Shown here piece after piece: positions 39,766-50,200 of a DNA stretch of 64,000 bases (the stretch's first letter is position 1; each line of letters starts with the position of its first letter). The DNA comes from Edolisoma coerulescens. Its lineage: Eukaryota; Chordata; Aves; Passeriformes; Campephagidae. The notes below the pieces were generated by a model, which was not told the DNA's origin, did no database searches, and worked only from the letters and a program-made list of their open reading frames with translations. The DNA lies in the NCBI GenBank assembly GCA_013397115.1, contig VWZW01006289.1:3020234-3084233 (forward strand). The letters are read 5' to 3'. The position numbers and the translations under genes were made by a program.

Positions 39766-41425
39766 TTATTATGAATTCTGGTCTAGGGAGAAACTGACCC
39801 CAGGAAATGAATATAATAATACCCCTCTGCCTAAGAGTTATCTTATAAAGAAAAATGCAACTCATAATTTTTTTCCTGAGACATTCAGGTGCTGTGGCAG
39901 TAGAAGTTACATTAAAAAAAAAGAAAAGAAAAAATAAGGCTATTAGGAAAAAGATAATTCTGTGCTGTACAGAAAAGACTACTGTACAACAAATTAAGCC
40001 TAGGGCCCTGATATAACTAATGAGGAGAAATTAAAATACTGAATAGGTGTCTCATTCACCAGGCACTACTCATCCAGGTTGCTATTGGAGGCAAAAACCA
40101 GTAAAAATAGAAACAGTAACTTGTATATGAGACAATTTCATTAGGGATTACTTCATAAGCAGGTATACAATGAAGACACATAAAGACAAGCTAAATTCAA
40201 CAACTTACAAGAAGAACAAGGCCCTCAACCTTTGAGTATTGGCTTTGCTCATTTAACAACTTTTGAACTTTCTTCTATAGAATTAAACTACATATAACTA
40301 AACTGTAAACCTGTGACTGCTGCTTTTCATAGTATCATGTAGAATGACTCCTGTCTATGAACACATTCCTGTACATCAAGATTTCACCCAACAAAAGAAA
40401 GCATTAAACTTTGATTTAACATATTTGCAACATTATTATATTTTCATCTCAATGTTTAGATATAGTTAGATAATGATGTGAAACACTAAGTGTAACTTTT
40501 TGATTAGTGTTGTATTTTCTCTGTCTCTCTCCTAAAGTTGTAAGCATAACTGAGTTGGGTAGGGAGCCCATGAAGAGCACTAAGCCACCTCTGCCTGAAA
40601 AATCTCACTTGTAGACATAAGTTTACCATCAAAATTACTATTACTTTACAAAATCACTATACAAAATTACTATTTTGCTACTAAATTACTATTGGAACCG
40701 AAGTTTTTCCAGTGCCTAACTAACTGGCAAATTTATTTCAAGCTCAAGAAAACTTTTGTTCAAGTAGTATCTCCCTTATCAGAGTTTGCCGATGTACCTC
40801 CATTGGCAGAACCAAACTGGGAAACACAAAAGATATGAACAAAAGTATGGCGTGACTTTTGAAGTTTGCTTGGGCACCATAACAATCATCTCTGATGTTC
40901 AATGAACTGAGTTCTTCCTGTGTCTCAAAAATAACACCAAAGGGAGGAAAAGAGGAAGATTATTTTTACATAGATTTCTGAAAAATAAAGAAGTTAGTTT
41001 CTGGGAATTTGAAGGAAAACAAGGACAGATGTGATGACCCACCCTTAAGGGTAAGGAAGCATTCTTCTGGGCTCTCTACAAGAGATTCTAATTCCATGAG
41101 GACATTAGCTGTGAATGAAGACTGGCAGTTGGTGACAAGTCCGGAGTATGTTTTTTTCCATCCTCGTAACATCACTGACCATCACTGTTACTTCATTATA
41201 AAGTTTGTGTTTCTAAAAGGCATATTTTTTCTGTTGTTATTATCCCATATTCTAAACTTCTCATACAATATCCTCCAGATATTTCAGTTTTCAAGAGAAT
41301 ATCCTGTAACATCAGAATTCACAAAAAAAACTTTCTTGGGTTTGACCAAAGGCTCAGGTTCTCATTTGAATGAGGGCTTGGTCAGACATAATACTTACAA
41401 AAAGTAAAAAAACTAGGCTCATCTG
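39766..41425. other. Intergenic, nothing identified
   Basis: AT-rich sequence with a degenerate short repeat at 40631-40694. The open frame at 41009-41407 shows no recognisable homology. Confidence 0.45.
40631..40694. repeat. Degenerate tandem repeat of AAAATTACTATT-like units
   Basis: Four loosely spaced copies: AAAATTACTATT, AAAATCACTATA, AAAATTACTATT and TAAATTACTATT, with spacers of a few bases. Confidence 0.75.
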
Positions 41426-41861
41426 TGTCGCTGTCGTACCGGGGCGGGTGAGAAACGACATGAGTCCGATCCAGGAAGAAAAGGAATTATTTATTAATTT
41501 ACAGACTTATTTATATATCTTAGTTCGCTTGAATGGCACAAGGCCATTGGTCCTTGATCATCCACCTCTGGTGGATTGGTTAAATCCTACAACACCTATT
41601 TCAAAATATTTCTCTGGTCAGTATCACAACAATGCTACATAACAATCTTGCACCTGCAAGATAAAGAGTGGTTTACAGAAACTTCTGACTGTTTTCGGCC
41701 AGTGTCTATGTGAAAGCAAGGACTTCCACACAGACACTGGCAGAAAGCTGGAAAATCTCCCTGCGACCAAGCTTTCAACATCCACACATCTGGGCTGATC
41801 TGCCCTGACATAAATCCAGCTTCCTGTGCTTTTTTAGCCATGGCACCATGACGCTGCTACA
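41426..41861 (-). mobile_element. Solo LTR of an endogenous retrovirus, antisense
   Basis: Read on the minus strand the element starts TGTAGCAGCGTCATGG and ends ACGACAGCGACA, so it has TG...CA termini over about 436 bp. Near its 3' third are a TATA-like GATATATAAATAAG and an AATAAAT poly-A-like signal, followed by a GC-rich end, as in an LTR. I see no primer-binding site, polypurine tract, gag, pol or env next to it, so it is a recombined solo LTR. Clear target-site duplications were not found, so the exact ends and family are uncertain. Confidence 0.75.
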
Positions 41862-43675
41862 GCATTCCTCACGGCACTTTTAAGTCTATATTCTGTGTTG
41901 ATTTATCCCAGTTCTCTAGGTGTTGGACTGTGTTAGGGTGGCACAGGGGTGACAGTGACAGACCTTTTTTTGGAGAAAAGAGGCAATCACTGTCAATACT
42001 TGGCACTAGGAGCCCTCCACAATGTGCTATCTCAGATTGGCTGGGAAAGCGCCATCCCTGAGGTGTGCAAGGACCAGCCTCACAAAACCCTGCAGGACAG
42101 AGCCATGGTGCCCTTGCACCCTCAGGCATGACACACCCCTAATCTCTGCAACACAAGTAGCACCCCAGGTCTTCCTGTTTACAGGACAGCAATAGAGCAG
42201 GTTATCTATCAGTTGAGTTAACTTTTTGTGTCACAGAGGAGTCTCTCACCCAATCCATCCTGGAAAAGCCTACACTTATGCCTACAATCACAGCCAGAGC
42301 CAGCTTTGTTCCCACAGCAACAGACACAACTCCTATAACATGACCCAGCTTTTTGGCAGTGCCCGATCTCCTTCTGCCGGAGCCCTGACTCCAACCCTGG
42401 CAAGACCTGCCGAGAAGGGGTTGCTGTGCAACCTGACTGCTGCGCAGCCATCCTTGGCAGCTCAAGACAGCGCTCCTCAGTTAAGGCATGCTTTGATGAC
42501 TGGATCCATGCATTTTTCTGCAAGGAGTCATTTGTTCCCCTAGCAGCTAACATTTCTGGCTGTATCTTGTGTGTGATCACGCACAGCTTCCTTCCTCTCG
42601 TACCCACTGGAAAAAAAACTGTGCCTATCTGCAGCGTTTTTGTGTCAGGTTACAGCACTGCCGACAGCCAGGATTCAAGAACACATGGGGAGACAAAGGC
42701 CTGGAAGGAGAGGTTTAGGGCCTAAAATGTTCCCTGTGCTATGCAGAGTGTTTCCTCTGGATGCCTGCTTGCTTTTCGCTGCTTTCTCTTCCTGCACCCA
42801 CCTCCTGCCCCATTCCTTGCACAGCCCCATAAAGCCAGCTTCTCCCTTCAGCCCAGACTTTCCAGATTTTTGGTTCAGTTTCAATTATTTCAGGATATCC
42901 TAGGTGTGATTTGGGGACAGGAAGCTTATCTCTGTTTCTCTCCCTTTTCATGCTTTCATTTGCAGAGCTCTCCATTTGTACTTCAGCCTGGCTTCTGCTC
43001 CAGGGCCTTCTGCATGTGTGGGCCAGCACATTTGGAGGCAAAGTGGATGTCTTGAAGGTCCTGCTGAGACTCCTACTCGGCCTGTGGGGCAGCTATTTGC
43101 ACCTGTAGCTGCTGGGAACTGGCAAAATCCTTGAACCTGTGAAGCCAAGTGGCTGATACATTTGAGCACATCTATACAGTGTAATACCCTGTATCACGAC
43201 CCCATTTCTCAAGGCCAGCGACCATGCAAGTAAAACTAGAATACTACTGCAGAATTACTCTTTTCTTGATTTTAATTTCTTGTGCAGGAAGGGCAATAGA
43301 TATATCAAAAATGAAAAAATAAAGATGTAATAGATGGAATTCACTAATTGCTCTGTTCTCATCTTTTTCCCCCTGAAAAGCAGAGGTATTCAAAAATATT
43401 CAGATCAAGCCGTTGAGCCTGGCCATTGCTCAGTTGCAAATCCTCTTGCGTTCTATGACAGTAATTTTAGGACATCATACACGGTAGTATTAAACACATC
43501 CCGAGACTTCAGAGACTTAATTTGAGCACGATTCCTTAGCAGGAGGTGGTTTCACAGGTGATGGAAGCAGCCCAGGAATGGGTAACAGCGACATGTTCTC
43601 TGATACTCAGCTCTCCTGCAGCTCCGGTGGAATCCACTTGCTGAAGGGTCCAGAGGGAGTGGATCCTCTGAGGAT
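41862..43675. other. Intergenic, relatively GC-rich, nothing identified
   Basis: Between the LTR and the promoter-proximal CR1. Several overlapping open frames of 60-130 codons occur on both strands because stop codons are sparse at this composition. None has recognisable homology, and no SLC39A6-like histidine-rich sequence is present. Confidence 0.5.
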
Positions 43676-43875
43676 CCTATGAGGAGAGGCTGAGGAAGCT
43701 GGGGGTGTTTAGCGTGTAGAAAAGGAGGCTCAAGGGGGACCCTATTGATCTCTACAACTCCCTAAAAGAGGCTGTGGCCAGGTGCGGGTCGGTTTCTTCT
43801 CCCAGGCACCCAGCGACAGGATGAGGACACAGCCTTAAGCTGCGCTTTTTTAGGAGAAATTTCTTCACAGAAACC
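43676..43875 (+). mobile_element. CR1 LINE fragment, sense, about 200 bp upstream of ELP2
   Basis: Contains TATGAGGAGAGGCTGAGGAA, CTCAAGGGGGACCCTATTGA, TCTCTACAACTCCCTAAAAG, CAGGTGCGGGTCGGTTTCTT and GGATGAGGACACAGCCTTAA, the region spanning the end of ORF2 and the start of the 3' UTR. Its own 3' end is missing, so it is truncated on both sides. It stops close to the CpG island. Confidence 0.9.
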
Positions 43876-44077
43876 AACCAACAGAAAAGTCTTAAACTTT
43901 TTACACCCTTGAGGTCTCGGCAAAAGCTGCAATAAGGATAAAAACTCCCCCCAAAACACCGCGCACCAGCCAGCGCCGTTCTGCCCGGCGGCCCGCGCGC
44001 ACCGCCACCCTCAGGCCCCGCCCCGCGCGGGGTCGTTGCCACGGGAGCCGCGCGGGGTCGCGCACGCGGCGGCGGCG

Positions 44078-44088
44078 AAGATGGCGGC
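44078..44088 (+). promoter_or_regulatory. YY1-type element overlapping the ELP2 start codon
   Basis: AAGATGGCGGC matches the extended YY1 consensus that often sits just downstream of the start site in housekeeping promoters. Here its ATG is the translation start. The match is seen directly; binding is inferred. Confidence 0.6.
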
Positions 44089-44212
44089 ACCCGTGTCGCT
44101 CTGTCACATCGCCTGCTGCGCCAACCGCGCTGGCGGCGGCGCCGTGGCCTGGGGCCGCGGCGGCCTCCTCGCCTTCGGCAGCTGCCACGATGTCGTCCTC
44201 TACGACCCAGCG
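44081..44212 (+). CDS. ELP2: ELP2 coding exon 1 (residues 1-44)
   Basis: The exon starts at the ATG of MAAPVSLCHIACCANR and ends at VVLYDPA before the donor GTGAGC, in phase 0. It is GC-rich (about 70% by eye) because it lies inside the promoter CpG island. The bird N-terminus is alanine- and glycine-rich (GGGAVAWGRGG) where the human protein has a different linker, but the LLAFG...VVLYDP block anchors the frame. The 5' UTR boundary cannot be fixed from sequence alone. Confidence 0.95.
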
Positions 44213-47200
44213 GTGAGCTGATGTGCTCGGGGGGGCTGGGGCCGGGACCGGGAGCGGGACCAGTCCCTCACGCTCGGTGCTGTCTGTCTGTCCCGCAGGT
44301 GAGGCGGGCGGTCGCCGCCCTCCGCGGCCACGCCGGCAGGGTGAACTGCGTGCGCTGGGTCCGCCGGCGGGACCGCGGTGAGTAGCGCGGCCTTGCACCC
44401 CCGTCCCCTCGGGTGTGCGATGCCGCGGTGGGGCCGGGGCTGGTTCCCCTCGGGTCCCTGCTGCCCTTGCAGGGGAGAGGAGGCGGGGGAGGGTCAGCAA
44501 CAGGGGGGCTGGGCTGTACACTGAAGGAATTAGGATGCTGCGGCGCTTGCAGTGCATTCTCTCGCCTTAAGCCCAGCTTCCCAGCTGGGATTTTCACAGT
44601 ATCAATTACTTTGGAAAATACCTCTGAGGTCATCGAGTTTAACCTATGACCCAACACCACCGTGTCAACTAGACCATGGCACTAAGTGCCACGTCCAGTC
44701 TTTCCCTAAATACTTCCAGGGACGATGACTCCACCACCTCCCTGGGCAGCCGATTCCAATCTCTGTTCACCCTTACTGTGAAGAAATTTTCCCTAATGTC
44801 CAATCTCAACCTCCTCTGGCGCAGCTTAAGACTGTGTTCTCTCATCCTGTCTTTTGCTGCCTGGGAGAGGAGACCGACCCCCCCACCTGGCTACAGCCTC
44901 CTTTCAGGTGGTTCTAGAGAGTGATAAGGTTCCCCTTGAGCCTCCTCTTCTCCAGGCTAAACATCCCCAGCTCCCTCAGCCGCTCCTCGTCAGACGTGGG
45001 CTCCAGACCCCTATCAGCTCTATTGCCCATCTCTGGACCTGCTCCAGCACGTCAGTGCCCTTCCTGAGTTGAGTGGCTCAGAACTGGACACAGTACTCGG
45101 GTTGTGGCCTCATTTGAACAGGTGGGTCTGCAGGAATGTGACCTGCCAAACCCAGGTGAGCTGCCTGGTGAGTGAGGGGATCTCTGCTCCTGGCCCCACA
45201 GCCAAGGGCACCCCAGGAGGATGTTTGCCTGGGGCTGCAGCAGCTCACACAGGTCGATGGCTTGTTCTGCCACCAATCTCTTCAGGAAGGTTTGGAGGTT
45301 TGCGGGTTTTGACTTTGTAAACTGATTTGCAATGTCTTTTGAGCAATCTTTAAGTATAAAGCTCTTGAGTTGCGTAGAGGTCATATGCTCAAAAAAAAAA
45401 TCTTTAGATAGATAGAAGTGTTGAGACACTTATGAGGCTTTTGCTGGGTAGTAATTCCAGGATTTAACATTGCTTAGTGCAGACTTTTCATAGGCAAATA
45501 TTCGTGCCCTGACGCGTTTACAGAAACTCACTGAAAAAGACAAATGGAGCAATTGATTAGACTGTTAATGTAATGTGCTGGTTGCTTTTTTTGAGAAGTA
45601 CTGAGGTGCAAACATTAGTTTTTAATAGTGATATAAACTGCTAACCTTTCAACTGGCTGCACTAAAACACATTCTTCTTAAAAATGATTGAAAGAAGTTA
45701 TTTTCAGGGAACTTGGGAATTAAATTTTCTTGTGAAGCTTTGAATTCTGTTCGTTTAGGTTTCTCTTGCTTTATTTTCCTATCTTCCAAAAAGACCAAAC
45801 AAAAACCCAAGAGATTAATTTACACTGTTGGATTTGAGAGTCTTTTGGAGAGATATTTTTACCACTTCCATACAGAACTTTAAATAGTCCAGTGAATTTT
45901 CTCTTTATGTTTTCTTAGGCAGTATTTTTGCTCTTAACCTGTTCCGCACAGTGCAACTCCTATTAACCATACTTTATTTTGGTGGAACCTTTGGTTCCCA
46001 GTGATATTTTGTGAGTAGTAACCAGCAGAACTGCTTATGTTGCTGTTACAAAGTTAAGTGTACACTAAAGTAACCAAAACATATTTTTTTAGCTTCTGAA
46101 ACAGAGTTAATTTCTGGTGGATCTGATAAACAACTTATTCTTTGGGAATGGAAAGATACAGTAACATGGAATAATCAGGTAAGCAGGAATAACCTCTTTT
46201 CAAATCTCCCTCTGTACTGGTTTCTCACATATCTATTTTGTCTGTATTTCTGGTTCGTACTATTTGTTTCACTTTGACTGTTTTTTTTTTTTTTTGGTTT
46301 TTTTTTTTTTTCTTTTTATTTTTTTTTTTTTTTTTTTTTAATTGAATTGTATGTATATCCTTGAAATTGTTGGTACTCTGTCTTGCTACATTTTACTATA
46401 AATGTTATTTCCTCCTTTCTGTAGTTCATCTTTTTCAAATTAGCATTGGTAGAGAAATTAACTAATTAAATTAACTAATGAGTCAGTCATCAAGTGGATT
46501 TGTTCAGAGACCCTGTGTGTCTGTTCTTGACTCATCAGCTTTCTGATCTCACATGGCAGTTTTCTTTAAACCACCTTAAAACCTTCAAACCATGAGGCCT
46601 ATTCTGAGTTGGCATTTTCTGTACCCTTCTTCCTTGTTTCCTTATATCCATTTCTAGTGATTTCCAGTCAATCTGTGCAACAGTGTGGTGTTTGTATGTA
46701 GGTAGTTTTACCAGGATGATACACAAGTTGGGGTAGATGTTTAACAAAAATGAAAATCAAAAAATCTGTGCAGCAATTTAATTTTGTCAGACAAACGGAG
46801 AAAAGTAAGGAGATGTGCTAATTTATTATTTGTACCATAGAAAGTAAGGCAAAAGATGCAGTATTTTGTGAAAGAGCCTTCAGAATTACTTGAAATTTAG
46901 ATTAAAAAAACACTCTAATTTATTATCTAACTTTTAAAATCTTGCTTATTAGGCACTGGGTTGTGAATGGCTCTGTGGGTAACCCATTTCATTGTCTGTC
47001 TCAAAATAGATTATTAGTCTTGGCATTTTAAAATGCATGAGAATGCATATTAGGGGGAAATGAACCTAGTTGGATGGGGGAAGGTTCTCAGAAATAAGTT
47101 ATTTCTGATCCTGATCCATTGTAACTGTTCATGCATTTATTTAAGATAACTTACAGGCTTTTTTATAAACTTTTTCTCCTGATGTGGTGCACAGCCATAT

Positions 47201-50200
47201 GGCAGTAATTTCAAAAGAATGTGGCTAAATGTGCACATTTTAATGGCAGTTCTAGACTAGTGTAAATTCTTAAAAACAAAGTTCTGTATTGAACCAATCA
47301 AAAATTCTTACTGGGGTCTACCAGGCTGTATTTTGGAAAGAGATGTCAAGTGTGTCTATGATAAAATTTGGATAAATGCTGGATGACTTCTGGTTGCAAA
47401 ATTAAAAGCTTCTCGTTTTGATCTTTGTGTTTATGAGGAACAGATTGCAAACTGAGTCACCTGTATTCATTAAGTCTAAATTTAGCTGTTCTGTTTTTCA
47501 TGTTGGCATTTTGAAGGAGTAAAAAGCTGTTTTGATTTGTGAGAACACACTAAACATTGCTGCTAGAGCTGCTGTAGCTGCTGCTTATTTCATTGTGTTC
47601 TCTGCTCTGTTTCCTTCGCTAAGGTTGTCCAAACTTTTGTGAGATGTTCCTTAGGGTGAGGTACAAGAGGAGAAAAAGGAAGGAAAACTGCTTTTCGTAA
47701 CTATATTGTTTCCAGCTTTCCTCAAGGAATGGTGAGATTTGTATAGTGTACACAGCAACATTTAATTCTGTTCAGCTTTGAGCAAAATCTTACCAAGTTA
47801 ATATTCATTACTGCTGTATCCCTTCTCTGGGTTTCCTGGAGTATGCTATAGTTTAAGCATAGCTTGGTAGATGCTCTGCCATTACAGGTATACAACTCAT
47901 TTTCAGTATTAAGTTATTTTATTTCATAAAAAAATTCTTTCAGGTAAGTTACTGGAATTTAAAACTTTTTAAAATTTTCTCATGCGTTCAGCTTGTGCAA
48001 AGCATTCCTCTCAAAGGCCACACGGAAGCTGTTTTTGCTGTGGATGCGGTCTGCCAGTCAGATGAACCTGATTTAAATCTGCTAATAGCTTCTGCAGCTT
48101 CTGACTCTACTGTGAGGATCTGGTCTTGGCATGGTTCAGAAGGTAACATTTTTTTAATGTTAGGGATAACATATTGGCTAAATAAGAATGATAAATGCTT
48201 ATCCATTAAGCATTAAATACTAACATCTCATAATGCAACTACATTGATTTCTTTTCAGACTTCAGTATGTCAAAGCATTGTATTACTCTTTGAAAGCCTT
48301 GGGTCAGATTTGTTCTGCAGAATGATTTATATTTCATCTGGGATGTGTGGCCTGAATTTACTTTTTTTTAAAAATATGTATTCAGATTATGATAATCTGA
48401 ACCATTGTTTTGCTCTGTAATGTGGAGGCAGTCTAGCTGTATGTGTGTGTGAAGTAAAATTACATAGTAAAATGATTAATGCTGGCATTAGAAAGGTAAG
48501 GTTTAACTAGTCACTTGTTTTTTGCTATTGACTTGAGTCCAATGAAGTTTGGGATAACGGGATCTTGACCTTCTGTTGGACTAGGCACTTGCATGGAAAT
48601 ATGGGAAAACAGCACTCTAAAATATGTAAGAAATAAATTGCGTAGATAATCAAGATTTAAAGTGTTATTTGCTGATTGAGTTATAGTGACTGCATCTCTT
48701 TAGCTATTTTCTTGCTTCTCTGGTGTATTTGAAGATTTCATATTGCCTTGCCTACATGAGAGAGGTGGGAGTTGCCAATCTACAGTCCCATGTTCTGGAA
48801 AGCATTTTTGATACTCCCAAAGAACCCCATGAAATTCTGTCTTTTCCATTTTGTCTTGCTGTTGTGGGTTCCAGTGATGGAGGGACTAATTCTTCTGCTA
48901 AAGAGGTTTTTTTTCTGCTATCCTTTTTTTTGTATTGATCTGGATGACTTACTAGTTTAACCATTTCTAGGATCTCAGGGATGTTTGCAGGTTTTTGCTC
49001 ATCTCTCTAGCTGCTGTTGTAGCAAATGGATTCAGTTTTAGCTTCCCTGTGTAGTGAATGCTGTTGCCACAAGATACATTTTGTTAGATTGATTGCTTCT
49101 GATGTGTTACCACAGTGAACCTTATAAATGCAATACTCAGTATTATCTTCTAACTCAACTAACTGGATGAATTTTTATGGTCACACAGAGGATGATATTA
49201 TTGTTTAGGCTTCTGAAAAAATGTAGACATTTTTCAGCTTCTTAAAATAAAAAAGGATGGGAAATTTTAACTATATAATGTAGTAGGAAATGACAGTGTG
49301 ACTGTAATAGTTACAGTGAATGAGATCAACACTGTCTGTTCCTGTTTTCCAGCTAAATGCGTTGAAATTCTGCAGTTTGGAAATGGATTTGTTATGGATG
49401 TCGGCTTATCCTTCTTGCCTGGCAGCAATGGTAAGTAAAGCTGCACATCTTGAATATCAATGCAGGAAACAAAATCTAAGAAATCCCCCAAACAGATTTT
49501 CATTTGACTGACTCCAGACCTGTGTGCCACAGTTTCTGTTTTCTGTGAAATCTTCTTAAGCTGATTCTTGTATCTAAAGATTTTCTCTGAACTCTTCTTA
49601 GTAATTAAAAGAACAGACTGATTACAGTGTCTTCAAAATGGCACTCAGATGGAGTTGTTTGGTTGAACTCTTGAGATGAAAAGCTTTAAAATAGGGCAAC
49701 AATGCTGTAAATGAATGGGATAGGATGATGCTCTTAGTTCCACCTGCTCCTTGTGGTGCTGCTGCGTGTGTTTGCTCTTGTTTGAATTGAAGGGGAAGAT
49801 TGAGAAAAAATCTGAAGGCCTGCATAAAAAAATGTAGGTTCCCAAGCAGTATTTGTCACCTGTTCAATCTTAAATGTGAAAAAATTGAGATGCTGAACTA
49901 CTTTAACCTGACTGTTCAGTATGGTTTATGTGGGTTTCTGTTAACAGAAATGTTAGATTTTGTAGGCTGCCCGAGACACATTCTTCTTCTGCAAATAGGT
50001 AGAAGCTTTTTAAATTTTTTTTTTAAATAAAGTAAATGTATCCTCAGGCCAGATACATATGTTGAATTAAGTTTGTGTTTAAGTATCATTAGTCTTTCAC
50101 CTGGATGGAGACCTGCCAGGCTCCCAACTGAAAAAGTGCTGTATTTCCTTACTGTATCTAGAATTTTCAGCTCTTTGCTGCATGCGTTCCACACTGATGT

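Larger units (their letters stand above)
43965..44480 (+). promoter_or_regulatory. ELP2: CpG-island promoter of ELP2
   Basis: The sequence shifts abruptly from AT-rich to very GC-rich with many CpG dinucleotides across the ELP2 start, exon 1, intron 1 and exon 2. A GC box (GGCCCCGCCCC at about 44014-44024) is a likely Sp1-type site. No TATA box is apparent, as expected for a housekeeping gene. The transcription start is probably within about 100 bases upstream of 44081, but this is inferred. Confidence 0.8.

Noticed and set aside
41009..41407. 132-codon open frame next to the LTR
   Set aside because: Composition is mixed with a long hydrophobic AT-driven stretch. No homology was recognised, and it ends just before the LTR without gag, pol or env motifs.
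42202..43108. Cluster of overlapping open frames on both strands, including a hydrophobic minus-strand stretch that briefly suggested a retroviral transmembrane segment
   Set aside because: Several frames are open at once, which reflects composition. No heptad region, cysteine motif, polypurine tract or pol sequence accompanies it, and the adjacent LTR looks solo.
43901..44557. 218-codon open frame on the minus strand across the ELP2 promoter
   Set aside because: It lies antisense over the CpG island, exon 1 and exon 2, where stop codons are rare. Its peptide is low-complexity R/A/P/G and resembles no known protein, and the + strand clearly encodes ELP2.
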